A stretch of 64,000 bases of DNA from Halomonas sp. NO4 (GCF_010994375.1 NZ_WHMA01000006.1:62001-126000), one strand, 5' to 3'. Shown: positions 28,643 through 37,747, counted from the first letter of the stretch. Notes: generated by a model not told the origin, from the letters alone. Program-made: numbers and translations.

Positions 28643-29509
28643 ATGCGACTCGGCTTGATCGGCAAGGCCATCATGAACTCCAGTTCCCCCGACCTGCACC
28701 GCCGTCTGGGTGAGCTGACCGGCATTCCCGTTACCTACGACCTCTTCGATGCCAACGAGCAGCCCATCGCCTCGCTGGAGAGCCAGGTTCGGCAGGTGAT
28801 CGCCGACGGCTATCGCGGGGTCAACGTCACCTTCCCCTGGAAGGAGGCCGCGGTGACGCTCGCCGACCGGCCCGCCGAGGGGGCGCGCATGGTGGGGGCC
28901 GCCAATACGCTGGTGTTCGAGGCCGGCGGTATCGTCGCCGAGAACACCGACTTCACCGGCTTCATCAGCGGCTACCGCGCCACCCTCGGCGAGCGCGCCC
29001 CGGGGCGGGTGCTGCTGATCGGCACCGGCGGCGTGGGCAAGGCGGTGGCCTTCGGCCTGGGCAAGCTGGGTGCCCAAGAGATCATCCTGATGGACCTCGA
29101 CGCTGCCAAGTCGCGCCAGCTCGTCGGCGAACTGGCCGCCCAGGGCTTTGCCGCCTCCTTTATCACGCCCGATCAGCTCGACGCCACCGTCGCGCGCTGC
29201 GACGGGCTGGTCAATTGCACCCCCATCGGTCACGAGAAGAGCCCCGGCTGCCCGCTGCCTAAGGGGCTGATCCAGCCCCATCACTGGATCTTCGATGCGG
29301 TCTACGTGCCCGCCGTCACTGAGTTCGTGGCCGCCGCCAGGACCGTTGGCGCCAGCGTGATGAGCGGCGTGAGCCTGTTCGTCTTCCAGGGTGTCGACGC
29401 CTTCAAGCTGTTCTGCGAGGATGAAGCCCGGCGCGCCGCCGCCGACGAACAGGCGATGACCCTGTTCGCCCACTACCGGCGCGAACTGCTCAAGGAGAAC
29501 GACGCATGA
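28643..29509 (+). CDS. aroE: Shikimate/quinate dehydrogenase family, catabolic
   Basis: This 288-residue NAD(P)-dependent enzyme interconverts shikimate (or quinate) and its 3-dehydro form. The catalytic lysine is in [10 protein letters not shown] and the aspartate in ENTDFTGF. The Rossmann motif [17 protein letters not shown] follows. It differs from biosynthetic AroE by FPWKE instead of VPHK, typical of catabolic paralogues such as RifI2/QuiB-like enzymes. AGAGG lies upstream of ATG 28643. Placement between quiC and aroQ supports a catabolic role. Cofactor preference is unknown. Confidence 0.88.
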   Translation: MRLGLIGKAIMNSSSPDLHRRLGELTGIPVTYDLFDANEQPIASLESQVRQVIADGYRGVNVTFPWKEAAVTLADRPAEGARMVGAANTLVFEAGGIVAENTDFTGFISGYRATLGERAPGRVLLIGTGGVGKAVAFGLGKLGAQEIILMDLDAAKSRQLVGELAAQGFAASFITPDQLDATVARCDGLVNCTPIGHEKSPGCPLPKGLIQPHHWIFDAVYVPAVTEFVAAARTVGASVMSGVSLFVFQGVDAFKLFCEDEARRAAADEQAMTLFAHYRRELLKENDA

Positions 29510-29952
29510 GCCAGGGCAAGGTGCTGGTGCTGCACGGCCCCAACCTCAACCTGCTGGGCACCCGCCAGCCAGAGATCTACGGCCGAGAAACCCTCGACGA
29601 CGTCAACAACGCCCTGCACCAGCGGGCGCTACTTGCTGGCTGGGACATCCACTGTTTCCAGAGCAACCACGAGGGAGCGCTGATCGACGCCATCCACGCC
29701 GCCCGGCTGGACGGCACCCTGGCGATCATCATCAACCCGGCGGCCTACACTCACACCTCGGTAGCGATCCTCGATGCCCTGAACGCCTTCGAGGGCAAGG
29801 TGTACGAGGTGCACCTCTCCAACGTGCACCGGCGGGAAGCCTTCCGCCACCACTCCTACGTTTCGCTGCGCGCCGACGGCGTGATCGCCGGCCTGGGCAC
29901 TCAGGGCTACCAGGCCGCGCTGGAGGCCGTTTTCGCCGCCGCGCCCCCCTGA
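29506..29952 (+). CDS. aroQ: Type II 3-dehydroquinate dehydratase
   Basis: This 148-residue flavodoxin-like dodecameric enzyme converts 3-dehydroquinate to 3-dehydroshikimate. Signatures are [17 protein letters not shown] (with the catalytic Tyr), [16 protein letters not shown] and [17 protein letters not shown]. It overlaps the dehydrogenase gene by four bases (ATGA). Together with the two preceding genes it completes quinate to protocatechuate, so it is likely a catabolic copy. Confidence 0.95.
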   Translation: MSQGKVLVLHGPNLNLLGTRQPEIYGRETLDDVNNALHQRALLAGWDIHCFQSNHEGALIDAIHAARLDGTLAIIINPAAYTHTSVAILDALNAFEGKVYEVHLSNVHRREAFRHHSYVSLRADGVIAGLGTQGYQAALEAVFAAAPP

Positions 29953-29977
29953 CGGCTCCACCGCTTGACCTCTCCGA

Positions 29978-29999
29978 CCCGCCATCTGGCGGGTTTTTT
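29978..29999 (+). terminator. Intrinsic terminator after aroQ
   Basis: CCCGCC, loop ATCT, GGCGGG (29978-29993) and six Ts. It ends the quiC-aroE-aroQ transcript before the TRAP genes. Confidence 0.85.
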
Positions 30000-30205
30000 G
30001 CGATCCAGATGGCCGGCGCCCCCTGACAGAAACCGAGGCTTGGCTCCCCCTTCTTGGCACACCTGCCGCGCGAGGTGTGAGCATCCCATCCGAGCCGGCA
30101 TGGCGCGGATGCCGCCCAGGCGAGTCAAGGCGACCGGACTCACGTTGCCCCAGTCGACGACTTGCCAAGTATGTACCACTCTTGCAGTCAGGAAGGCAGG
30201 TGGCG

Positions 30206-30223
30206 CTCGAGCGACCTCGAGCG
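30206..30223. repeat. Tandem CTCGAGCG repeat upstream of TRAP dctP
   Basis: CTCGAGCG occurs twice separated by AC, about 50 bases before the TRAP receptor start. It is the only repeated element I see in the 30000-30269 gap, where no GTTCG-type operator is present. Confidence 0.3.
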
Positions 30224-30269
30224 TAGCCCGCAGCAAAAAACATGACCATCGCAAAACAAGGAGCCGTCC

Positions 30270-31280
30270 ATGAACCTTACTGCAGCCAAGCCGCTACTCC
30301 TGGGTACCGCTTTCTGTCTGGGAGTCAGTGCGTTCGCCCAGGCCGATACCATTCGCTTCGCGCACGTGGATCCCGACGACTGGCAGACCTCCAAGAAGGG
30401 GGCCGCCGCCCAGATGTTCAAGCACATCGTCGAGGGTGAGACCGAACATACGGTGGATATCTACCCGGCGGCCTCGCTGGGCGACGAGGACGAACTGGTC
30501 CAGCAGGCCATGGACGGTACCACCCAGGTAGTGATGGTCTCGGGCGCCATGTCCTCGGTCTGCCCGGCCGCCGGGGTGCTGGACATCCCCTACATGTTCG
30601 AGTCGCCGCTGGTGGCCTGGGAGGTGCTTGACGGCGACTTCGGCGACCAGCTCGCCGAGCACTGCCGGGCGCAGACCGGCCTGCGCACCCTCGGATATGG
30701 CGAGACCGGCGTGCGCCACTTCACCAACAGTGTGCGCGAGATCCGCACCCCGGCCGACATGGAGGGCCTGAAATTTCGTGTTCAGGACATTCCCCTCTAC
30801 GTAGAGATGGTCGAGGGGCTGGGAGGCGAGCCGACCCCCATTGCCTGGTCGGAGCTACCGACGGCGCTCTCCACCGGGGTCGTGGATGGTCAGGAGAACC
30901 CGGTTGGCACCATCTACAACAACAACCTGCATGAGCTGCAGGAGTACATGACCCTCGACGGCCACATCTACGCCGCCGATTTTCTGGTGATCAACGATAC
31001 CTACTTCAATAGCCTCTCCGAGGCGGACCAGGCGGTGCTGCGCCGTGCCGGTGTCATTGCCGGGGCCATGGGGCGCTCCATCCAGCAGTTCACCACGGCA
31101 CAAGGCCTCAAGGCCGTTCAGGATGAGGGCATGCAGGTTTACCGCCCGTCGCCGGATGAGCTCGAGCAGTTCCGCGAGCAGGCCCAGCCGCCGGTCATCG
31201 ACTGGCTGACCGAGGACCTGGGTGACGAGGCGGAGTGGATCGAGCGCCTCCAGGAGGCCGTGGCCGCGGCCACCGAGTAA
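30270..31280 (+). CDS. dctP: TRAP transporter solute-binding protein (DctP type)
   Basis: This 336-residue periplasmic receptor has a signal peptide (residues 1-25, AQA-DTI). The DctP signature includes ADMEGLKFRVQDIPLYVEM, where the Arg normally clamps a substrate carboxylate, and SELPTALSTGVVDGQENP. AAGGAG precedes the ATG. It heads a dctPQM operon directly after quiC-aroE-aroQ, so quinate, shikimate or a related hydroxy acid is the likely ligand (inference from neighbours). Confidence 0.92.
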   Translation: MNLTAAKPLLLGTAFCLGVSAFAQADTIRFAHVDPDDWQTSKKGAAAQMFKHIVEGETEHTVDIYPAASLGDEDELVQQAMDGTTQVVMVSGAMSSVCPAAGVLDIPYMFESPLVAWEVLDGDFGDQLAEHCRAQTGLRTLGYGETGVRHFTNSVREIRTPADMEGLKFRVQDIPLYVEMVEGLGGEPTPIAWSELPTALSTGVVDGQENPVGTIYNNNLHELQEYMTLDGHIYAADFLVINDTYFNSLSEADQAVLRRAGVIAGAMGRSIQQFTTAQGLKAVQDEGMQVYRPSPDELEQFREQAQPPVIDWLTEDLGDEAEWIERLQEAVAAATE

Positions 31281-31343
31281 GTGCCCGCCGTGCCGGCACG
31301 CCGCCGGCACGGTGCCTGTGACTCGCCAGAAGGAGCGACGCGC

Positions 31344-31898
31344 ATGACGCTTCTGTTGCGGACTGTGCCGCGCCTGGCCGCGGGCGTCTTCGCCTTCGGT
31401 GCCGGGCTCACCATGGCCTTGATCTTCTTGATCGTCTTCTTTAATGCCTTGGGTCGATATGTCTTTGGCACCTCCCTTGCCTGGGGCGATCAGGTGCCGG
31501 TCTTCCTGGGCATCTACGGCGTCATGTTCGGCATGGCGCTGGCCTACCTGCAGGATCGCCACGTGCGCCTGGGGGTGCTGGTCGACCTGCTGCCGTCCCG
31601 GCTGCGGGAGTGGCTTTTCTTCGTGGTCGACCTGGCCATGATCGCGATCGGTCTGCTGTTGGCCTGGTCGGCCTATCTGTTCATGGCCAGCCGCGGCGGC
31701 ATGCGCATCTCCGGGCTCAACAGTACGGTGCGGAGCCTGCGCGAGGCCACCGGTCTGGAGATCGTCAATGTGCTGGCCACCATGGCGCCCTATCAGTTTG
31801 CGCTCGTGCTGGGGGGTGTCATGCTCTCGCTGGCGGCGCTGCTGAAGGCCATCGAGCGGTTCAGCGAACTGCGTGCATCGACTAGCGAGGGAACCTAG
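31344..31898 (+). CDS. dctQ: TRAP transporter small permease (DctQ type)
   Basis: This 184-residue protein has four transmembrane helices and the DctQ pattern (FNALGRYVFGTSLAWGDQ, then RDRHV-like QDRHVRLGVLVDLLP). AGAAGGAG lies upstream of the ATG at 31344. It links the receptor to the large permease and is followed without a gap by dctM. Confidence 0.92.
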   Translation: MTLLLRTVPRLAAGVFAFGAGLTMALIFLIVFFNALGRYVFGTSLAWGDQVPVFLGIYGVMFGMALAYLQDRHVRLGVLVDLLPSRLREWLFFVVDLAMIAIGLLLAWSAYLFMASRGGMRISGLNSTVRSLREATGLEIVNVLATMAPYQFALVLGGVMLSLAALLKAIERFSELRASTSEGT

Positions 31899-33170
31899 AT
31901 GGTCTATCTGATCCTGCTGGTTAGCCTAGCCATCGGCATGCCGGTGGCCTTCGCCATCATCGCCTCGCTGTTCTATTTCATGGCCGTGGGCGAGTTCCCC
32001 TATCGGCTCGCCATTGTCCCCACGGAGATGTTCTCGGGGATCAACTCCTTTGCCCTGCTCGCCATCCCGCTGTTCATCCTGGCCGGGGAGTTGATGAACG
32101 AGAGCGGTATCACCGTGCGCATTATCGCCTTTTCCAAGGTCCTGGTAGGCCGGCTCAAGGGCGGTCTGGCCCACGTCAACATCTGGGCCTCGGTGATCTT
32201 TGCCGGTCTCTCCGGCTCGGCCGTGGCCGATACCTCGGCGCTGGGTCGGGTGTTCATTCCCGAAATGGAGAAGGAGGGCTATCCGCGGGACTTCGCCGCG
32301 GCACTCACCGCCGCCTCTTCGGTGATCGGGCCGATCATCCCACCGAGCATCCCGGTGATCATCTACGCGCTGATCGTCAGCGGCGTCTCGGTGCCGGCGC
32401 TGTTTCTGGCCGGCATCGTGCCCGGCCTGCTGCTGGCCCTCTTCCTCTCCGGCTATGTGATGATCTTTGCCAGCCGGTACGAGAAAGGTGGCGCGGCGCT
32501 GCCCAAGGAGGAGAAGCGCACGGTGCTCATCGACGGCATCATCCCGCTGCTGATGCCGGTGTTCGTGGTTGGCTCCATCTTGCTGGGCATCGTCACTCCC
32601 ACCGAGGCGGCGGCCTTTGCCGTGGCCTATGCGCTCTTCGTGGGCATGGTGCTGTTTCGCAATATCGGTTGGCGCGACCTGCCGGGTATCTTCTCGCGCA
32701 CCATGGTCGACAGCGCGGTGATTCTGGTGATCATCGCCGCGGTGTCCGCGGCCAACTGGCTGCTCACCTTCAACCGTGTGCCCAACATGCTCACCGATAT
32801 GGCGCTGGTGTATATCACCGCGGAGTGGACCTTCCTGCTGGCGGTGATCGTGCTGTTCCTGGTCGCGGGGCTCTTCCTGGAGGGCATTGCCGCCATGCTG
32901 GTCCTGGTGCCGATCCTGCACCCCATCGCGGTGGGCATGGGGGTGGACCCCGTTCACTTCGGCATCATCGTCATCTTCAACCTGATGATCGGCCTGATCA
33001 CCCCACCCATGGGGCTGTGCCTGTTCGTGGCGGACTCCGTGGCCAACGTTGGGATGGCCAAGCTGTCGCGGCGTATCCTGCCACTGTTCCTAGTCGAGTT
33101 TCTGGTGCTGTTGATCATCACCTTCGTGCCGGTCACCGTCACTGGCTTGCCCAGACTGCTGGGATATTGA
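31899..33170 (+). CDS. dctM: TRAP transporter large permease (DctM type)
   Basis: This 423-residue, about 12-helix permease couples solute uptake to the sodium gradient. Typical DctM motifs are NSFALLAIPLFILAGELMNESGI, GLSGSAVADTSALG, and IGPIIPPSIPVIIYALI near residue 145. The ATG follows the dctQ stop immediately and uses GAGGGAA inside dctQ. It converges with the DMT gene 3 bases later. Confidence 0.95.
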   Translation: MVYLILLVSLAIGMPVAFAIIASLFYFMAVGEFPYRLAIVPTEMFSGINSFALLAIPLFILAGELMNESGITVRIIAFSKVLVGRLKGGLAHVNIWASVIFAGLSGSAVADTSALGRVFIPEMEKEGYPRDFAAALTAASSVIGPIIPPSIPVIIYALIVSGVSVPALFLAGIVPGLLLALFLSGYVMIFASRYEKGGAALPKEEKRTVLIDGIIPLLMPVFVVGSILLGIVTPTEAAAFAVAYALFVGMVLFRNIGWRDLPGIFSRTMVDSAVILVIIAAVSAANWLLTFNRVPNMLTDMALVYITAEWTFLLAVIVLFLVAGLFLEGIAAMLVLVPILHPIAVGMGVDPVHFGIIVIFNLMIGLITPPMGLCLFVADSVANVGMAKLSRRILPLFLVEFLVLLIITFVPVTVTGLPRLLGY

Positions 33171-33173
33171 CGT

Positions 33174-34064
33174 TCAGCCCCGCCGGGTGGCGAGGAAGAT
33201 GCCGGCGCCGACAATCAGCACGGCGCCCAGGTAGGTGTCGAGTTCCGGTACGTCGCCGAATACCAGGTAGCCGGAGGCCGACGCCCAGATGATCTGCAGA
33301 TAGAGGAAGGGCGAGACCAGCGAGGCGGGGGCGCAGCGCATGGCCATGATCAACGCCATCTGGCTGGCGGCACCGAGCAACCCCACGCCGAGGAAGAGCG
33401 GAGCGTCAGCGGCGGCGATGGGCGTCCAGAACAGCGGCACCACTGCGCTGGAAACCAGTGCGCCGGCCAGGCCGGCGTAGAACAGCGAGGTGAGCGGGTG
33501 GTCGTGGCGGCCGAAGCGCCGGGTGGTGAGCTGATAGAGAGCGAAGCACAGCGCCATGCCGAAGGGCAGCAGGGCGGCCGGCTGGGCGCGCCAGTCCACC
33601 GGGCCCACGGCGATCATCACCCCGACAAAGCCGGTGGCGACGGCCAGGCCGCGTGGGAGGCTCACCCTCTCCTTGAGTAGCGGGATGGCCAGCAGGGTGA
33701 CCAGCAGCGGCGAGCTGAAATTGACCACATAGACCTGCAGGATCGGCAGTTCGCGCAGTGCCAGGTAGGCGAAGGTGCTGGCGCCGAACAGCAGCAGGCC
33801 ACGCAGCCCCTGGCCAATCAGCGACTCCGTGTGCATCAGTTCGCGGCAGCGGGCCAACCCCAGCCAGGCGAGATACCCGGCGAGCACCAGCATGTGCCCC
33901 GCGTAGCGCGCCCATACCACCTGAACCGGCGAGTAGCTCTGGCCGAGCCACTTGACGCCGGTGTCGAGCATCACGAACAGCAGGCCGGCGGCGAGCATGA
34001 AGGCGATGCCGAGCAGCGGGCGGTCGGCGGGCAGTGCGGGAACCAGCGGTGGCGAGGTGCTCAT
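33174..34064 (-). CDS. DMT/EamA family transporter
   Basis: This 296-residue protein has ten predicted helices in two EamA repeats and the N-terminal GIAFMLAAGLLFVMLDTGVKWL. Such proteins usually export metabolites or amino acids. It is the last gene of the minus-strand block flavoprotein-TIM barrel-DMT, so it may move a substrate or product of those enzymes. The substrate is not deducible. Confidence 0.88.
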   Translation of the reverse strand: MSTSPPLVPALPADRPLLGIAFMLAAGLLFVMLDTGVKWLGQSYSPVQVVWARYAGHMLVLAGYLAWLGLARCRELMHTESLIGQGLRGLLLFGASTFAYLALRELPILQVYVVNFSSPLLVTLLAIPLLKERVSLPRGLAVATGFVGVMIAVGPVDWRAQPAALLPFGMALCFALYQLTTRRFGRHDHPLTSLFYAGLAGALVSSAVVPLFWTPIAAADAPLFLGVGLLGAASQMALIMAMRCAPASLVSPFLYLQIIWASASGYLVFGDVPELDTYLGAVLIVGAGIFLATRRG

Positions 34065-34145
34065 GGGGCTCCGGGGGATGTGGATGGGGGGCTTGATGAT
34101 AGCTGGCTAATTGATAGAGCGAGAAGGCAGGCATCGCCGGAGTGT

Positions 34146-34970
34146 TCAGCGACCGATCACCCGGCGGGCTTTCTCCAGCGCCAGGGTGGCGCGCTCGAGG
34201 GCACTGACCCCCTGTTGGCGCAGGGCATCGGTGGGGATCTCCAGGCTCAGGGGCACGCTGGGCGGGATCGCCGCCAGCAGGCCCTGGAGGTCGGCCGCGC
34301 CGTCACCCGGGAAGCGCCGCTCGCTGCGCGCCTCGCGCAGGATCTCGTCCATGCTCTCCGGGATCGGGCCCGGGACGTCGCACAGCTGCGCATAGCGCAG
34401 CCAGTCGGCGGGCACCTGGGCCAGCGTCTCGAGGCGGCTGCGGGAGCGGTCGAAGTGGAAGGCGTCGACCAGCAGGCAGGCGTTGTCGTGCCCGGTGTCG
34501 CGCGCCGCAGCGACGATGTGGCGCGCCTCCGCGAGGTTCTTCACCCCGGTCCAGGGCATGAACTCCAGGTGGGGGTGGAGTCCGTAGGGGCGGGCCAGCT
34601 CGCACAGGGCAGCGAAGTTGTCGATGGTGCGGGTCTGGTCGTCGTCGTTGCCCGCCACCAGGATTTCGCTGGCGCCGAGCGCCGCGCCCACTTCCATGAC
34701 GGCGGCGAAGTCCGCCTTCACACGGGTCTCGGGCTTGAGCCGCAGGATCTCGATATCGAGTACCTGGAGGCCGGTGTCGCGAAGGCGCCGGCAGGTCTCG
34801 CGCAGCAGGCCGCTGTCGGTCATCAGCGGGAAGCTGGGTTCGCCGGCGGTGGCCGGGACCGGGCGCAGGCCGACGGCGTCATAGCCGGCGCGAGCCGCGG
34901 TCTCCACCATCTCGGGCGGGGAGAGTTCGAGCACCGTCAGGGCGGCGAGGGAGAAGCGGCGTTCACTCAT
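34146..34970 (-). CDS. TIM-barrel sugar phosphate isomerase/epimerase-like enzyme
   Basis: This 274-residue AP-endonuclease-2-type TIM barrel belongs to the same superfamily as the first half of QuiC. Probable metal ligands are Glu in HLEFMPW, Asp and His in VDAFHFD, Gln in AQLCDVPG and Glu in SLEIPTD. Enzymes of this fold isomerise or epimerise sugars or dehydrate cyclic polyols such as 3-dehydroshikimate. The ATG overlaps the flavoprotein stop by eight bases, so the two act in one pathway. It may be a second 3-dehydroshikimate or inosose-type dehydratase or epimerase. The reaction is unknown. Confidence 0.7.
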   Translation of the reverse strand: MSERRFSLAALTVLELSPPEMVETAARAGYDAVGLRPVPATAGEPSFPLMTDSGLLRETCRRLRDTGLQVLDIEILRLKPETRVKADFAAVMEVGAALGASEILVAGNDDDQTRTIDNFAALCELARPYGLHPHLEFMPWTGVKNLAEARHIVAAARDTGHDNACLLVDAFHFDRSRSRLETLAQVPADWLRYAQLCDVPGPIPESMDEILREARSERRFPGDGAADLQGLLAAIPPSVPLSLEIPTDALRQQGVSALERATLALEKARRVIGR

Positions 34971-36705
34971 GGGCGGCAGGCTCGCGTGTCGTGTCGGCAT
35001 CGGTCAGCGGTTGGCCGGCGGCGTGCCGGCCGGCGAGGTAGCCGAAGGTCATGGCCGGGCCGAGGTTGATGCCGCCGGCCGGGTAGTAGCCGCCCATGAT
35101 GCTGGCCATGTCGGTGCCGGCGGCGTAGAGGCCGGCGATCGGCTCCCCACCCGCGTCGAGCACTTGGGCGTGTTCGTTGGTCTTGAGGCCGGCGAAGGTG
35201 CCGAAGCAGCCGGGCACCACCTTGACGGCGTAGAAGGGGCCGCGGTCGAGGGGCGCCACGCAGGGATTGGGGCGGTGGGCCGGATCGCCCTGCTTGCGGT
35301 TGTAGAGGGTGGAGCCGCGGCCGAACTCGGGGTCCTCGCCGTGGCGAGCGTGCGCGTTGTAGGCGGCAACGGTGCGCTCGAGGCCCGCCGCGTCGATGCC
35401 GCAGGCCTCGGCCAGCTCCCGCAGTGTCCGACCGCTCTTGAGGTAGCCCTTGCGGATCCAGTGCTTGAAGGGCACCGGCGCCGGACGGGTGATGCCCAGA
35501 CCGTAGCGGCGCTGGAAGCGGTGGGTGCAGACCAGCCAGGAGCACACCTCCTCGCCCTCCGGTACGGCCTTGACCATGGCGTCCACGTAGTCGTAGTAGC
35601 CGTGGGCCTCGTTGACGAAGCGCTGGCCGCTTCGCAGCACACCGATCAGGCCAGGCTTGCCGCGGTCGATGATGTGCGGAAAGTGGCCGACATGACCGTC
35701 CTGGTAGGGGACCACCGAGACCGGGGCCCAGGCCACCGGCGAGTAGAGCGTGGTGTCGACCACCCCGCCCACTGCCTCGCCCAGGCGCAGGCCGTCGCCG
35801 CTCGCCGCGGGGGGCGGCAGCGGCCAGTGCTCCTGACCGGTGGGCGTGCGCGGGAAGAGCTCGCGTCGCCGCGCAACGTCCCAGGGAAAGCCACCGGCGG
35901 CGAGCACCACGCCGCGACGCGCGGTCAGGGTCATCTCGCCCTCGGGCGTGTCGACCACCACGCCGCTGACCCGCTCGCCCTCCCGGATGAGGCGTTGCGC
36001 CGGCGAGGACACCCAGGTCTCGACGCCCAGTGCATCGGCGGAGTGGACCAGCCGGCCGATCAGCGCCACCCCGTTGACCAGCTGCATGGCGCGGCCGTGG
36101 CGCGCCAGGTCAAGGAGGTGGCGGCTGAAGCGCTTGGCGACATGCCAGGCGGACTTGAGCGAGCGGGTCACGGTCAGGAAGGCCATGAGGTCCGGTCCGG
36201 CCTGGATTGGCATGCCCAGAAAGGCGGTCTCCGGCATGGTCTTGCGCAGCTTCGTGAGGGTGGTGGGGTCGAGCGCGCGGGCATCGAAGGGCGCGGCGAT
36301 CACCGAACGCCCGCCGGTGCCGGCACCGGGGGTGTCGCCGTGGATGTCGGGGATGGCGTTGCCGTCGGCGAACTGCAGGGCAGTCCTGTCGTGGAAGAAC
36401 GCGACCATCGCCGGGGCGCCGGCGAGGAAGGCGTCGATCTTCTGGGGATCGTAGCGCTCGCCCAGCTCGTGGCGCAGGTAGGTGCGCACCGTCTCCGCGT
36501 CTTCCTGGATGCCGGCGGCGCGGGCCAGGGGGTTGAGCGGTGTCCACATCCAGCCGCCGGACCAGGCGGTGGCGCCGCCCAGCACCGGCTCTTTCTCCAC
36601 CACCGCCACCGACAGGCCGTGGTAGGCGGCGGTGACAGCGGCGGAGAGCCCGGCGGCGCCGGAGCCTACCACCACCAAGTCGTAGTCGTGCCCTGTCTCG
36701 CCCAT
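34963..36705 (-). CDS. FAD-dependent oxidoreductase, 3-ketosteroid-delta1-dehydrogenase-like
   Basis: This 580-residue flavoprotein of the fumarate reductase/KSTD superfamily has the dinucleotide motif VVVGSGAAGLSAA at residues 11-23. The C-terminal segment GGYYPAGGINLGPAMTFGYL matches the KSTD catalytic loop, where Tyr and Gly polarise a 3-keto group. It should dehydrogenate a cyclic ketone next to its carbonyl. Linked genes handle hydroaromatic acids, so a 4-oxocyclohexanecarboxylate or dehydroshikimate/dehydroquinate-like substrate is more likely than a steroid (inference). GGAGAGG precedes the ATG. A promoter with an operator inside it lies about 30-60 bases upstream. Confidence 0.8.
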   Translation of the reverse strand: MGETGHDYDLVVVGSGAAGLSAAVTAAYHGLSVAVVEKEPVLGGATAWSGGWMWTPLNPLARAAGIQEDAETVRTYLRHELGERYDPQKIDAFLAGAPAMVAFFHDRTALQFADGNAIPDIHGDTPGAGTGGRSVIAAPFDARALDPTTLTKLRKTMPETAFLGMPIQAGPDLMAFLTVTRSLKSAWHVAKRFSRHLLDLARHGRAMQLVNGVALIGRLVHSADALGVETWVSSPAQRLIREGERVSGVVVDTPEGEMTLTARRGVVLAAGGFPWDVARRRELFPRTPTGQEHWPLPPPAASGDGLRLGEAVGGVVDTTLYSPVAWAPVSVVPYQDGHVGHFPHIIDRGKPGLIGVLRSGQRFVNEAHGYYDYVDAMVKAVPEGEEVCSWLVCTHRFQRRYGLGITRPAPVPFKHWIRKGYLKSGRTLRELAEACGIDAAGLERTVAAYNAHARHGEDPEFGRGSTLYNRKQGDPAHRPNPCVAPLDRGPFYAVKVVPGCFGTFAGLKTNEHAQVLDAGGEPIAGLYAAGTDMASIMGGYYPAGGINLGPAMTFGYLAGRHAAGQPLTDADTTREPAAHE

Positions 36706-36735
36706 GGGTGCCTCTCCGGAATGGTGTTCCGGAGT

Positions 36736-36764
36736 AATCTAGAACAATGTTCCATTTTTGGCAA
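36736..36764 (-). promoter_or_regulatory. Promoter and operator of the flavoprotein operon
   Basis: On the minus strand TTGCCA (36759-36764), 17 bases, TAGATT (36736-36741). The spacer contains GGAACATTGTTC, an inverted repeat GAAC-N3-GTTC (36742-36752 on the plus strand) placed for repression. It resembles KdgR/IclR-class sites and the element before the IclR gene at 38602. Confidence 0.6.
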
Positions 36765-36793
36765 CCGATGATCGTTGCCGGACCCGACTGGGT

Positions 36794-37747
36794 TCAGGGG
36801 GCGGGCAACAGACCCGCGTAGGTCATCAGCCCGATGGTTACGCTGATGGTCACGAAGGAGGCCAGGGTGGCGACCATCAGGGCGGCGGCACCCACGCCAC
36901 CCATGGCGTAGCGCTGGCCGAACAGCGGGTAGACGCTGATCATGGGCGCACAGGCGAACAGCAGGGCGCCGGTGAGCAGGAAGGGGTCCATCTCCGGCAT
37001 GAGCAGAAAGGCGCCGACGATGGCGAGAGGGTGGAGAATCAGCTTGCCGACGACGATCTGGCCGACATCACCGAGCATGCCCTTGACCTGCAGCCGGAAC
37101 AGCGAGGCGCCGATAACGAAGAGCGCTGCCGGGCCGGCGGCGTTGGCGAGCATGTCGATGGATCGGGCGAGTGGCCCCGGCAGGGTGAGACCTGAGGCCG
37201 CGAGCAGCACACCGACCAGCAGCCCGATGAGAATGGGGTTGCGGATCAGGCGCCGTCCGGTCTGGCGGACGGTCTCGGCGAGCCCGGCGCCACTCTGGTT
37301 GCCCAGCTCGGCAAGGATCAGGGCAGCGGGAATGATCAGCAGGTTCTCGATCAACATGTTGAGCGCCAGGAACACGGCGGCCGGCGAGCCCAGCACCATG
37401 GCGGCCACCGGGTAGCCGATGAAGCCGCTGTTGGCGGCGGACATGCCCAGCGCCTGGATGGCGCCGTTGCCCAGCGGCTGGCGTTGCCAGACCAGGGTCA
37501 GAAGCAGTCCCAGGCCGAAGACGACCAGCGAGCCCAGGCCGTAGGCGAGCAGGTACTGGGGATTGAAGACCTCCTCCAGGGGGTTCTGGGTCAGGGCCCG
37601 GATCACCAGCGCCGGCAGGGCGCAGTACATGACGAAGGTGCCCACTCCCTGCACCTGCTCGCGGGTGATGATGCGCCCGGCGATGGCCAGGTAGCCGACG
37701 GCGATGAGCAGGAAGATGGGGGTGGTGATGGCGAGAATCTCGAGCAC
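36794..37747 (-). CDS. AEC-family (auxin efflux carrier-like) transporter
   Basis: This 317-residue, ten-helix protein has the AEC pattern: short N-terminal helix MLEILAITTPIFLLIAVGYLA, conserved LPALVIRALTQ, and GMSAANSGFIGYPVAAMVLG. The family includes malonate and malate carriers and auxin-type weak-acid exporters. The start is GTG with AAGGAG upstream. It lies between an IclR gene and the flavoprotein gene and likely transports a weak organic acid of the same pathway. Confidence 0.88.
   Translation of the reverse strand: MLEILAITTPIFLLIAVGYLAIAGRIITREQVQGVGTFVMYCALPALVIRALTQNPLEEVFNPQYLLAYGLGSLVVFGLGLLLTLVWQRQPLGNGAIQALGMSAANSGFIGYPVAAMVLGSPAAVFLALNMLIENLLIIPAALILAELGNQSGAGLAETVRQTGRRLIRNPILIGLLVGVLLAASGLTLPGPLARSIDMLANAAGPAALFVIGASLFRLQVKGMLGDVGQIVVGKLILHPLAIVGAFLLMPEMDPFLLTGALLFACAPMISVYPLFGQRYAMGGVGAAALMVATLASFVTISVTIGLMTYAGLLPAP

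Noticed and set aside
34963..36705. Annotation as a steroid dehydrogenase
   Set aside because: The catalytic loop is KSTD-like, but no steroid uptake or ring-degradation gene is nearby. The neighbours are hydroaromatic and aromatic acid genes, so steroid specificity was not claimed.
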